This document shows positions 51,801 to 64,000 of a stretch of DNA of 64,000 bases, one piece after another. Both the position numbers and the translations under genes were made by a program. The notes below the pieces were generated by a model, which searched no databases, was not told the DNA's origin, and worked only from the letters and a program-made list of their open reading frames with translations. This DNA is from Membranipora membranacea (taxonomy: Eukaryota > Bryozoa > Gymnolaemata > Cheilostomatida > Membraniporidae), in assembly GCA_914767715.1 (NCBI GenBank), contig OU612065.1, positions 30,812,001 through 30,876,000 on the forward strand, read 5' to 3'. Position 1 is the first letter of the stretch. The number at the start of each line of letters is the position of its first letter.

Positions 51801-54800
51801 GCAGAGACAAACGGATTCAAGATTTGAGACGAGCAGGAGTTGCTCCTCCTTATGAGGTAAGTTAAAAGCAAATCTATTTTTTGACCCGAGCGAAAAAAAA
51901 CCATGATACCCTCCCTTGGTATAATTTTTGAAATTTCAAGTCAGCGTAATTACCAACCAGTTGATCGGAGGATCCCAATATTCTGCAGTTTGAATAAGGC
52001 CAATAAGGGCTTGAAGTGGTCGGAGTTAGATAAGAATCAAACAGAGTTTTAATATTTCAATGCTGCAGTTTGGCATGTTTTTTTTTTGGCAAAGGTGGAC
52101 GTCGTTAAAGTTGGCGCTGACGGAGAACGGAGACCCGCAGAGAGAAACGGACTTCAGAATTGAGACGAGGATGAGTTGCTTATCCTTATGAGGTAGGGTA
52201 AAAGCAAATCTATTTTTTGACCCGAGCGAAAAAAAAGCCATGATACCTTCCCTGTGTATAATTTTTCAATTTTCAAGTCAGCGTAATTACCAACCAGTTA
52301 ATCAGATGATCCCAATATTCTGCAGTTTGAATAAGGCCAATAAGGGCTTGAAGTGGTCGGAGTCAGATAAGAATCGAACAGAGTTTCAATATTTCAATGC
52401 TGTTGTTTGGCATGTTTTTTTTGGGCATAAGTGGACGTCGTTAAAGTTGGCGCTGACGGAGAACGGATACCCGCAGAGACAAACGGACTTCAGATTTGAA
52501 ACAAGCAGGAGTTGCTCCTCCTTATCAGGTAGGTTAAAAGCAAATCTATTTTTTGACCCGAGCGAAAAAAAACCATGACACCCTCCCTTGGTATAATTAT
52601 TGAAATTTCATGTCAGCGTAATTACCAACCAGTTAATCTGAGGATCCCAATATTCTGTAGTTTGAATAAGGCCAATAAGGGCTTGAAGTGGTCGGAGTTA
52701 GATAAGAATCCAACAGAGTTTTAATTTTTCAATGCTGCCGTTTGGCATGTTTTTTTTTGGCAAAAGTGGACGTCGTTAAAGTTGGCGCTGACGGAGAACA
52801 GAGACCCGCAGAGAGAAACGGACTTCAGATTTGAGACGAGCAGGAGTTGCTTATCCTTATGAGGTAGGTTAAAAGCAAATCTATTTTTTGACCCGAGCGA
52901 AAAAAAACAATGATACCATCCCTGTGTATAATTTTTAAATTTTCAAGTCAGCGTAATTACCAACCAGGTAATCGGAGGATCCCAATATTCTGCAGTTTGA
53001 ATAAGGCCAATAAGGGCTTGAAGTGGTCGGAGTTAGATAAGAATCCAACAGAGTTTTAATTTTTCAATGCTGCCATTTGGCATTTTTTTTTTTGGCAAAA
53101 GTGGACGTTGTTAAAGTTGGCGCTGACGGAGAACGGAGACCCGCAGCGACAATCGGATTTCAGATTTGAGACGAGCAGGAGTTGCTCCTCCTTATAAGGT
53201 AGGTTAAAAGCAAATCTATTTTTTGACCCGAGCGAAAAAAAACCATGATACCCTCCCTTGGTATAATTTTTGAAAGTTCAAGTCAGCGTAATTACCAACC
53301 AGTTAATCAGAGGATCCCAATATTCTGCAGTTTAAATAAGGCCAATAAGGGCTTGAAGTGGTTGGAGTTAGATAAGAATCCAACAGAGTTTTAATTTTTC
53401 AATGCTGCAGTTTGGCATGTTTTTTTTTGTGCAAAAGTGGACGTCGTTAAAGTTGGCGCTGACGGAGAACAGAGACCCGCAGAGACAAACGGACTTCAGA
53501 TTTGAGACAAGCAGGAGTTGCTCCTCCTTATGAGGTAAGTTAAAAGCAAATCTATTTTTTGACCCGAGCGAAAAAAAACCATGATACCCTCCCTTGGTAT
53601 AATTTTTGAAATTTCAAGTCAGCGTAATTACCAACCAGTTGATCGGAGGATCCCAATATTCTGCAGTTTGAATAAGGCCAATAAGGGCTTGAAGTGGTCA
53701 GAGTTAGATAAGAATCAAACAGAGTTTTAATATTTCAATGCTGCAGTTTGGCATGTTTTTTTTTTGGCAAAGGTGGACGTCGTTAAAGTTGGCGCTGACG
53801 GAGAACGGAGACCCGCAGAGAGAAACGGACTTCAGAATTGAGACGAGCATGAGTTGCTTATCCTTATGGGGTAGGGTAAAAGCAAATCTATTTTTTGACC
53901 CGAGCGAAAAAAAAACCATGATACCTTCCCTGTGTATAATTTTTCAATTTTCAAGTCAGCGTAATTACCAACCAGTTAATCAGATGATCCCAATATTCTG
54001 CAGTTTGAATAAGGCCAATAAGGGCTTGAAGTGGTCGGAGTCAGATAAGAATCGAACAGAGTCTCAATATTTCAATGCTGCCGTTTGGCATGTTTTTTTT
54101 TGGCATAAGTGGACGTCGTTAAAGTTGGCGCTGACGGAGAACGGATACCCGCAGAGACAAACGGACTTCAGATTTGAGACAAGCAGCAGTTGCTCCTCCT
54201 TATGAGGTAGGTTAAAAGCAAATCTATTTTTTGACCCGAGCGAAAAAAAACCATGACACCCTCCCTTGGTATAATTATTGAAATTTCATGTCAGCGTAAT
54301 TACCAACCAGTTAATCGGAAGATCCCAATATTCTGTAGTTTGAATAAGGCCAATAAGGGCTTGAAGTGGTCGGAGTTAGATAAGAATCCAACAGAGTTTT
54401 AATTTTTCAATGCTGCCGTTTGGCGTGCTTTATTTTTGGCAAAAGTGGACGTCGTTAAAGTTGGCGCTGACGGAGAATGGAGACCCGCAGAGAGAAACGG
54501 ACTTCAGAACTGAGACGAGCATGAGTTGCTTATCCTTATGAGGTAGGTTAAAAGCAAATCTATTTCTTGACCCGAGCGAAAAAAAACCAAGATACCATCC
54601 CTGTGTATAATTTTTAAATTTTCAAGTCAGCGTAATTACCAACCAGTTAATCGGAGGATCCCAATATTCTGCAGTTTGAATAAGGCCAATAAGGGCTTGA
54701 AGTGGTCGGAGTTAGATAAGAATCCAACAGAGTTTTAATTTTTCAATGCTGCCGTTTGGCATGTTTTTTTTGGGCAAAAGTGGACGTCGTTAAAGTTGGC

Positions 54801-56264
54801 GCTGACGGAGAACGGAGACCCGCAGAGACAAACGGCTTTCAGATTTGAGACGAGCAGGAGTTGCTCCTCCTTATAAGGTAGGTTGAAAGCAAATCTATTT
54901 TTTGACCCGAGCGAAAAAAAACCATGATACCCTCCCTTGGTATAATTTTTGAAATTTCAAATCAGCGTAATTACCAACCAGTAAATCGGAGGATCCCAAT
55001 ATTCTGCAGTTTGAATAAGGCCAATAAGGGCTTGAAGTGGTCGGAGTCAGATAAGAATCCAACAGAGTTTCAATATTTCAATGCTGCCGTTTGGCATGTT
55101 TTTTTTGGGCAAAAGTGGACGTCGTTAAAGTTGGCGCTGACGGAGAACGGATACCCGCAGAGACAAACCGACTTCAGATTTGAGACGAGCAGGAGTTGCT
55201 CCTCCTTGTGAGGTAGGTTAAAAGCAAATCTAGTTTTTGACCCGAGCATAAAAAAACCATGATACCCTCCCGTGGTATAATTTTTGAAATTTCAAGTCAG
55301 CGTAATTACCAACCAGTTTATCGGAAGATCCCAATATTCTGCAGTTTGAATAAGGCCAATAAGGGCTTGAAATGGTCGCAGTTAGATAAGAATCGAACAG
55401 AGTTTTAATTTTCCAATGCTGCCGTTTGGCATGTTTTTTTTTTGGCAAAAGTGGACGTCGTTAAAGTTGGCACTGATGGAGAACGGAGACCCGCAGAGAC
55501 AAACGGATTCAAGATTTGAGACGAGCAGGAGTTGCTCCTCCTTATGAGGTAAGTTAAAAGCAAATCTATTTTTTGACCCGAGCGAAAAAAAACCATGATA
55601 CCCTCCCTTGGTATAATTTTTGAAATTTCAAGTCAGCGTAATTACCAACCAGTTGATCGGAGGATCCCAATATTCTGCAGTTTGAATAAGGCCAATAAGG
55701 GCTTGAAGTGGTCGGAGTTAGATAAGAATCAAACAGAGTTTTAATATTTCAATGCTGCAGTTTGGCATGTTTTTTTTTTGGCAAAGGTGGACGTCGTTAA
55801 AGTTGGCGCTGACGGAGAACGGAGACCCGCAGAGAGAAACGGACTTCAGAATTGAGACGAGGATGAGTTGCTTATCCTTATGAGGTAGGGTAAAAGCAAA
55901 TCTATTTTTTGACCCGAGCGAAAAAAAAACCATGATACCTTCCCTGTGTATAATTTTTCAATTTTCAAGTCAGCGTAATTACCAACCAGTTAATCAGATG
56001 ATCCCAATATTCTGCAGTTTGAATAAGGCCAATAAGGGCTTGAAGTGGTCGGAGTCAGATAAGAATCGAACAGAGTTTCAATATTTCAATGCTGTTGTTT
56101 GGCATGTTTTTTTTGGGCATAAGTGGACGTCGTTAAAGTTGGCGCTGACGGAGAACGGATACCCGCAGAGACAAACGGACTTCAGATTTGAAACAAGCAG
56201 GAGTTGCTCCTCCTTATCAGGTAGGTTAAAAGCAAATCTATTTTTTGACCGGAGCGAAAAAAAA
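48881..56264 (+). repeat. Higher-order repeat, two copies of a 3692-bp eleven-monomer unit
   Basis: Copies are 48881-52572 and 52573-56264, phased on CCATGACA at 48881, 52573 and 56265. Positions 50012/53704, 51232/54924 and 52026/55718 confirm 3692 bp. The copies look nearly identical; visible differences include GCCATGAT near 52237 against ACCATGAT, and GACCGGAG near 56250 against GACCCGAG. The unit includes a variant T-run, GTGCTTTATTTTTGG, in both copies (near 50733 and 54425). Confidence 0.92.
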
Positions 56265-59200
56265 CCATGACACCCTCCCTTGGTATAATTATTGAAATTT
56301 CATGTCAGCGTAATTACCAACCAGTTAATCGGAGGATCCCAATATTCTGCAGTTTGAATAAGGCCAATAAGGGCTTGAAGTGGTCGGAGTTAGATAAGAA
56401 TCCAACAGAGTTTTAATTTTTCAATGCTGCCGTTTGGCGTGTTTTTTTTTTGGCAAAAGTGGACGTCGTTAAAGTTGGCGCTGACGGAGAATGGAGACCC
56501 GCAGAGAGAAACGGACTTCAGAACTGAGACGAGCATGAGTTGCTTATCCTTATGAGGTAGGTTAAAAGCAAATCTATTTCTTGACCCGAGCGAAAAAAAA
56601 CCAAGATACCATCCCTGTGTATAATTTTTAAATTTTCAAGTCAGCGTAATTACCAACCAGTTAATCGGAGGATCCCAATATTCTGCAGTTTGAATAAGGC
56701 CAATAAGGGCTTGAAGTGGTCGGAGTTAGATAAGAATCCAACAGAGTTTTAATTTTTCAATGCTGCCGTTTGGCATGTTTTTTTTTGGCAAAAGTGGACG
56801 TCGTTAAAGTTGGCGCTGACGGAGAACGGAGACCCGCAGAGAGAAACGGACTTCAGATTTGAGACGAGCATGAGTTGCTTATCCTTATGAGGTAGGTTAA
56901 ACGCAAATCTATTTTTTGACCCGAGCGAAAAAAACCATGATACCCTCCCTTGGTATAATTTCTGAAATTTCAAGTCAGCGTAATTACCATCCAGTTAATC
57001 GGAGGATCCCAATATTCTGCAGTTTGAATAAGGCCAATAAGGGCTTGAAATGGTCAGAGTTAGATAAGAATCCAACAGAGTTTTAATTTTTCAATGCTGC
57101 CGTTTGGCATGTTTTTTTTGGGCAAAAGTGGACGTCGTTAAAGTTGGCGCTGACGGAGAACGGAGACCCGCAGAGACAAACGGCTTTCAGATTTGAGACG
57201 AGCAGGAGTTGCTCCTCCTTATAAGGTAGGTTGAAAGCAAATCTATTTTTTGACCCGAGCGAAAAAAAACCATGATACCCTCCCTTGGTATAATTTTTGA
57301 AATTTCAAATCAGCGTAATTACCAACCAGTAAATCGGAGGATCCCAATATTCTGCAGTTTGAATAAGGCCAATAAGGGCTTGAAGTGGTCGGAGTCAGAT
57401 AAGAATCCAACAGAGTTTCAATATTTCAATGCTGCTGTTTGGCATGTTTTTTTTGGGCAAAAGTGGACGTCGTTAAAGTTGGCGCTGACGGAGAACGGAT
57501 ACCCGCAGAGACAAACCGACTTCAGATTTGAGACGAGCAGGAGTTGCTCCTCCTTGTGAGGTAGGTTAAAAGCAAATCTAGTTTTTGACCCGAGCATAAA
57601 AAAACCATGATACCCTCCCGTGGTATAATTTTTGAAATTTCAAGTCAGCGTAATTACCAACCAGTTTATCGGAAGATCCCAATATTCTGCAGTTTGAATA
57701 AGGCCAATAAGGGCTTGAAATGGTCGCAGTTAGATAAGAATCGAACAGAGTTTTAATTTTCCAATGCTGCCGTTTGGCATGTTTTTTTTTTGGCAAAAGT
57801 GGACGTCGTTAAAGTTGGCACTGATGGAGAACGGAGACCCGCAGAGACAAACGGATTCAAGATTTGAGACGAGCAGGAGTTGCTCCTCCTTATGAGGTAA
57901 GTTAAAAGCAAATCTATTTTTTGACCCGAGCGAAAAAAAACCATGATACCCTCCCTTGGTATAATTTTTGAAATTTCAAGTCAGCGTAATTACCAACCAG
58001 TTGATCGGAGGATCCCAATATTCTGCAGTTTGAATAAGGCCAATAAGGGCTTGAAGTGGTCGGAGTTAGATAAGAATCAAAGAGAGTTTTAATATTTCAA
58101 TGCTGCAGTTTGGCATGTTTTTTTTTTGGCAAAGGTGGACGTCGTTAAAGTTGGCGCTGACGGAGAACGGAGACCCGCAGAGAGAAACGGACTTCAGAAT
58201 TGAGACGAGCATGAGTTGCTTATCCTTATGAGGTAGGGTAAAAGCAAATCTATTTTTTGACCCGAGCGAAAAAAAAACCATGATACCTTCCCTGTGTATA
58301 ATTTTTCAATTTTCAAGTCAGCGTAATTACCAACCAGTTAATCAGATGATCCCAATATTCTGCAGTTTGAATAAGGCCAATAAGGGCTTGAAGTGGTCGG
58401 AGTCAGATAAGAATCGAACAGAGTTTCAATATTTCAATGCTGTTGTTTGGCATGTTTTTTTTTGGCATAAGTGGACGTCGTTAAAGTTGGCGCTGACGGA
58501 GAACGGATACCCGCAGAGACAAACGGACTTCAGATTTGAAACAAGCAGGAGTTGCTCCTCCTTATGAGGTAGGTTAAAAGCAAATCTATTTTTTGACCCG
58601 AGCGAAAAAAAACCATGACACCCTCCCTTGGTATAATTATTGAAATTTCATGTCAGCGTAATTACCAACCAGTTAATCGGAGGATCCCAATATTCTGCAG
58701 TTTGAATAAGGCCAATAAGGGCTTGAAGTGGTCGGAGTTAGATAAAAATCCAACAGAGTTTTAATATTTCAATGCTGCCGTTTGGCATGTTTTTTTTTTT
58801 GGCAAAAGTGGACGTCGTTAAAGTTGGCGCTGACGGAGAACGGAGACCCGCAGAGACAAACGAACTTCAGATTTGAGACGAGAAGGAGTTGCTCCTCCTT
58901 ATGAGGTAGGTTAAAAGCAAATCTATTTTTTGACCCGAGGGAAAAAAACCATGATACCCTCCCTTGGTATAATTTCTGAAATTTCAAGTCAGCGTAATTA
59001 CCATCCAGTTAATCGGAGGATCCCAATATTCTGCAGTTTGAATAAGGCCAATAAGGGCTTGAAATGGTCAGAGTTAGATAAGAATCCAACAGAGTTTTAA
59101 TTTTTCAATGCTGCCGTTTGGCATGTTTTTTTTGGACAAAAGTGGACGTCGTTAAAGTTGGCGCTGACGGAGAACAGAGACCCGCAGAGACAAACGGCTT

Positions 59201-62200
59201 TCAGATTTGAGACGAGCAGGAGTTGCTCCTCCTTATAAGGTAGGTTGAAAGCAAATCTATTTTTTGACCCGAGCGAAAAAAAACCATGATACCCTCCCTT
59301 GGTATAATTTTTGAAATTTCAAGTCAGCGTAATTACCAACCAGTTAATCGGAGGATCCCAATGTTCTGCAGTTTGAATAAGGCCAATAAGGGCTTTTAGT
59401 GGTCGGAGTGAGATAAGAATCAAACAGAGTTTTAATATTTCAATGCTGCAGTTTGGCATGTTTTTTTTTGGCAAAGGTGGACGTCGTTAAAGTTGGCGCT
59501 GACGGAGAACGGATACCCGCAGAGACAAACCGACTTCAGATTTGAGACGAGCAGGAGTTGCTCCTCCTTGTGAGGTAGGTTGAAAGCAAATCTAGTGTTT
59601 GACCCGAGCATAAAAAAACCATGATACCCTCCCGTGGTATAATTTTTGAAATTTCAAGTCAGCGTAATTACCAACCAGTTTATCGGAAGATCCCAATATT
59701 CTGCAGTTTGAATAAGGCCAATAAGGGCTTGAAATGGTCGCAGTTAGATAAGAATCGAACAGAGTTTTAATTTTTCAATGCTGCCGTTTGGCATGTTTTT
59801 TTTTTGGCAAAAGTGGACGTCGTTAAAGTTGGCACTGATGGAGAACGGAGACCCGCAGAGACAAACGGACTCAAGATTTGAGACGAGCAGGAGTTGCTCC
59901 TCCTTATGAGGTAGGTTAAAAGCAAATCTATTTTTTGACCCGAGCGAGAAAAAACCATGATACCCTCCCTTGGTATAATTTTCGAAATTTCAAGTCAGCG
60001 TAATTACCAACCAGTTAATCGGAGGATCCCAATATTCTGCAGTTTGAATAAGGCCAATAAGGGCTTGTAGTGGTCGGAGTGAGATAAGAATCAAACAGAG
60101 TTTTAATATTTCAATGCTGCAGTTTGGCATGTTTTTTTTTTGGCAAAGGTGGACGTCGTTAAAGTTGGCGCTGACGGAGAACGGAAACCCGCAGAGACAA
60201 ACGGACTTCAGATTTGAGACAAGCAGGAGTTGCTCCTCCTTATGAGGTAAGTTAAAAGCAAATCTATTTTTTGACCCGAGCGAAAAAAAACCATGATACC
60301 CTCCCTTGGTCTAATTTTTGAAATTTCAAGTCAGCGTAATTACCAACCAGTTGATCGGAGGATACCAATATTCTGCAGTTTGAATAAGGCCAATAAGGGC
60401 TTGAAGTGGTCGGAGTTAGATAAGAATCAAACAGAGTTTTAATATTTCAATGCTGCAGTTTGGCATGTTTTTTTTTTGGCAAAGGTGGATGTCGTTAAAG
60501 TTGGCGCTGACGGAGAACGGAGACCCGCAGAGAGAAACGGACTTCAGAATTGAGACGAGCATGAGTTGCTTATCCTTATGAGGTAGGGTAAAAGCAAATC
60601 TATTTTTTGACCCGAGCGAAAAAAAAACCATGATACCTTCCCTGTGTATAATTTTTCAATTTTCAAGTCAGCGTAATTACCAACCAGTTAATCAGATGAT
60701 CCCAATATTCTGCAGTTTGAATAAGGCCAATAAGGGCTTGAAGTGGTCGGAGTCAGATAAGAATCCAACAGAGTTTTAATTTTTCAATGCTGCCATTTGG
60801 CATTTTTTTTTTTGGCAAAAGTGGACGTCGTTAAAGTTGGCGCTGACGGAGAACGGAGACCAGCAGCGACAATCGGATTTCAGATTTGAGACGAGCAGGA
60901 GTTGCTCCTCCTTATGAGGTAGGTTAAAAGCAAATCTATTTTTTGACCCGAGCAAAAAAAAACCATGATACCCTCCCTTGGTATAATTTTTGAAATTTCA
61001 AGTCAGCGTAATTACCAACCAGTTAATCGGAGGATCCCAATATTCTGTAGTTTGAATAAGGCCAATAAGGGCTTGAAGTGGTCGGAGTTAGATAAGAATC
61101 CAACAGAGTTTTTATTTTTTAAATGCTGCCATTTGGCATGTTTTTTTTTGGGCAAAAGTGGACGTCGTTAAAGTTGGCGCTGACGGAGAACAGAGACCCG
61201 CAGAGACAAACGGACTTCAGATTTGAGACAAGCAGGAGTTGCTCCTCCTTATGAGGTAAGTTAAAAGCAAATCTATTTTTTGACCCGAGCGAAAAAAAAC
61301 CATGATACCCTCCCTTGGTATAATTTTTGAAATTTCAAGTCAGCGTAATTACCAACCAGTTGACCGGAGGATCCCAATATTCTGCAGTTTGAATAAGGCC
61401 AATAAGGGCTTGAAGTGGTCAGAGTTAGATAAGAATCAAACAGAGTTTTAATATTTCAATGCTGCAGTTTGGCATGTTTTTATTTTGGCAAAGGTGGGCG
61501 TCGTTAAAGTTGGCGCTGACGGAGAACGGAGACCCGCAGAGAGAAACGGACTTCAGAATTGAGACGAGCATGAGTTGCTTATCCTTATGAGGTAGGGTAA
61601 AAGCAAATCTATTTTTTGACCCGAGCGAAAAAAAACCATGATACCTTCCCTGTGTATAATTTTTCAATTTTCAAGTCAGCGTAATTACCAACCAGTTAAT
61701 CAGATGATCCCAATATTCTGCAGTTTGAATAAGGCCAATAAGGGCTTGAAGTGGTCGGAGTCAGATAAGAATCGAACAGAGTCTCAATATTTCAATGCTG
61801 CCGTTTGGCATGTTTTTTTTTGGCATCAGTGGACGTCGTTAAAGTTGGCGCTGACGGAGAACGGATACCCGCAGAGACAAACGGACTTCAGATTTGAGAC
61901 AAGCAGGAGTTGCTCCTCCTTATGAGGTAGGTTAAAAGCAAATCTATTTTTTGACCCGAGCGAAAAAAAACCATGACACCCTCCCTTGGTATAATTATTG
62001 AAATTTCATGTCAGCGTAATTACCAACCAGTTAATCGGAAGATCCCAATATTCTGTAGTTTGAATAAGGCCAATAAGGGCTTGAAGTGGTCGGAGTTAGA
62101 TAAGAATCCAACAGAGTTTTAATTTTTCAATGCTGCCGTTTGGCGTGTTTTTTTTTTGGCAAAAGTGGACGTCGTTAAAGTTGGCGCTGACGGAGAACGG

Positions 62201-64000
62201 AGACCCGCAGAGAGAAACGGACTTCAGAACTGAGACGAGCATGAGTTGCTTATCCTTATGAGGTAGGTTAAAAGCAAATCTATTTCTTGACCCGAGCGGA
62301 AAAAAACCATGATACCATCCCTGTGTATAATTTTTAAATTTTCAAGTCAGCGTAATTACCAACCAGTTAATCGGAGGATCCCAATATTCTGCAGTTTGAA
62401 TAAGGCCAATAAGGGCTTGAAGTGGTCGGAGTTAGATAAGAATCCAACAGAGTTTTAATTTTTCAATGCTGCCGTTTGGCATGTTTTTTTTTGGCAAAAG
62501 TGGACGTCGTTAAAGTTGGCGCTGACGGAGAACGGAGACCCGCAGAGACAAACGGACTTCAGATTTGAGACGAGCATGAGTTGCTTATCCTTATGAGGTA
62601 GGTTAAACGCAAATCTATTTTTTGACCCGAGCGAAAAAAACCATGATACCCTCCCTTGGTATAATTTCTGAAATTTCAAGTCAGCGTAATTACCATCCAG
62701 TTAATCGGAGGATCCCAATATTCTGCAGTTTGAATAAGGCCAATAAGGGCTTGAAATGGTCAGAGTTAGATAAGAATCCAACAGAGTTTTAATTTTTCAA
62801 TGCTGCCGTTTGGCATGTTTTTTTTGCGCAAAAGTGGACGTCGTTAAAGTTGGCGCTGACGGAGAACGGAGACCCGCAGAGACAAACGGCTTTCAGATTT
62901 GAGACAAGCAGGAGTTGCTGCTTCTTATAAGGTAGGTTGAAAGCAAATCTATTTTTTGACCCGAGCGAAAAAAAACCATGATACCCTCCCTTGGTATAAT
63001 TTTTGAAATTTCAAATCAGCGTAATTACCAACCAGTAAATCGGAGGATCCCAATATTCTGCAGTTTGAATAAGGCCAATAAGGGCTTGAAGTGGTCGGAG
63101 TCAGATAAGAATCCAACAGAGTTTCAATATTTCAATGCTGCCGTTTGGCATGTTTTTTTTGGGCAAAAGTGGACGTCGTTAAAGTTGGCGCTGACGGAGA
63201 ACGGATACCCGCAGAGACAAACCGACTTCAGATTCGAGACGAGCAGGAGTTGCTCCTCCTTGTGAGGTAGGTTAAAAGCAAATCTAGTTTTTGACCCGAG
63301 CATAAAAAAACCATGAAACCCTCCCGTGGTATAATTTTTGAACTTTCAAGTTAGCGTAATTACCAACCAGTTTATCGGAAGATCCCAATATTCTGCAGTT
63401 TGAATAAGGCCAATAAGGGCTTGAAATGGTCGCAGTTAGATAAGAATCGAACAGAGTTTTAATTTTCCAATGCTGCCGTTTGGCATGTGTTTTTTTTGGC
63501 AAAAGTGGACGTCGTTAAAGTTGGCACTGATGGAGAACGGAGACCCGCAGAGACATACGGATTCAAGATTTGAGACGAGCAGGAGTTGCTCCTCCTTATG
63601 AGGTAGGTTAAAAGCAAATCTATTTTTTGACCCGAGCGAGAAAAAACCATGATACCCTCCCTTGGTATAATTTTCGAAATTTCAAGTCAGCGTAATTACC
63701 AACCAGTTAATCGGAGGATCCCAATATTCTGCAGTTTGAATAAGGCCAATAAGGGCTTGTAGTGGTCGGAGTGAGATAAGAATCAAACAGAGTTTTAATA
63801 TTTCAATGCTGCAGTTTGGCATGTTTTTTTTTTGGCAAAGGTGGACGTCGTTAAAGTTGGCGCTGACGGAGAACGGAAACCCGCAGAGACAAACGGACTT
63901 CAGATTTGAGACAAGCAGGAGTTGCTCCTCCTTATGAGGTAAGTTAAAAGCAAATCTATTTTTTGACCCGAGCGAAAAAAAACCATGATACCCTCCCTTG
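56265..64000 (+). repeat. Mosaic satellite segment with a 5706-bp repeat
   Basis: The monomers here are the same subfamilies as upstream but in shuffled order. 56749/62455, 57272/62978 and 57753/63459 match at 5706 bp, about 17 monomers. 51232, 54924 and 57272 also share a block, so its last spacing is 2348 bp (seven monomers). The part at 59767-60400 matches 47686-48330 at 12081 bp (about 36 monomers). A chimeric monomer near 60770 and another near 61150 mark exchange points. Both 5706-bp partners hold the empty insertion site, at 56892 and 62598. Confidence 0.82.

Larger units (their letters stand above)
28038..64000 (+). repeat. 335-bp satellite array, right arm
   Basis: The same satellite continues in the same orientation after the 3.1-kb insertion, with about 107 monomers running to the window edge. 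It resumes inside the monomer at exactly the point where the left arm stopped. Monomers here fall into recurring subfamilies, distinguished for example by CTGTAG versus CTGCAG, GACAATCGG versus GACAAACGG, CAGATGATCC versus GGAGGATCC, and hairpin ATGAG versus AGGAG. These subfamilies are ordered into multi-monomer units that repeat almost without change. No monomer is reversed and no other sequence interrupts the array. The window ends inside the array. Confidence 0.98.

Noticed and set aside
1-64000. Pol III promoter boxes, tRNA or rRNA genes within the monomer
   Set aside because: I looked for A-box and B-box patterns (such as GGTTCGANNCC), cloverleaf-like arms and conserved rRNA stretches and saw none.

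Overview
The window is almost entirely one tandem satellite DNA. A monomer of about 335 bp (usually 334-336) runs head to tail, always in the same orientation, from base 1 to 24926 and from 28038 to 64000: roughly 180 monomers. I see no protein-coding gene, rRNA, tRNA, bacterial-type operon or CRISPR array. Short open frames occur on both strands of the monomers, but they recur only because the DNA recurs. A long homogenised satellite with higher-order structure points to nuclear heterochromatin (centromeric, pericentromeric or subtelomeric) of a eukaryote. I do not recognise the satellite family and cannot name the species.

Layout. About 1-13.5 kb: relatively diverged monomers with only short local duplications (a two-monomer unit of 670 bp, a three-monomer unit of 1006 bp, single-monomer duplications) and one monomer with a 126-bp deletion. 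About 13.6-24.9 kb: higher-order repeats (HORs) of about 2012 bp and 2683 bp. 24927-28037: a 3.1-kb non-satellite insertion. About 28-38 kb: mosaic HORs, including a 3355-bp period. 38424-48494: three near-identical tandem copies of a ten-monomer, 3357-bp unit. 48881-56264: two near-identical copies of an eleven-monomer, 3692-bp unit. About 56.3-64 kb: a mosaic of the same monomer types, including a block repeating at 5706 bp.

The insertion is the main non-satellite feature. It interrupts a monomer, is flanked by the 4-bp duplication GTAG, and has weakly matching inverted ends (TGTCAG / CTGATA). The uninterrupted sequence of the same site is present at 33400, 36755, 56892 and 62598. It has no recognisable coding capacity but holds three internal repeat systems: degenerate repeats with CACGTG motifs, a 113-bp tandem repeat with a perfect 9-bp-arm dyad, and a 49/58-bp minisatellite that is itself organised in trimers.

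Within the satellite, each monomer has a short hairpin (AGGAG-TTG-CTCCT). The second main subfamily changes both arms (ATGAG-TTG-CTTAT), so pairing is largely kept. A second dyad, TTGAAATTTCAA, lies inside wider TTGGTA/TACCAA arms. All lengths and matches come from reading the sequence by eye; no alignment program was run.
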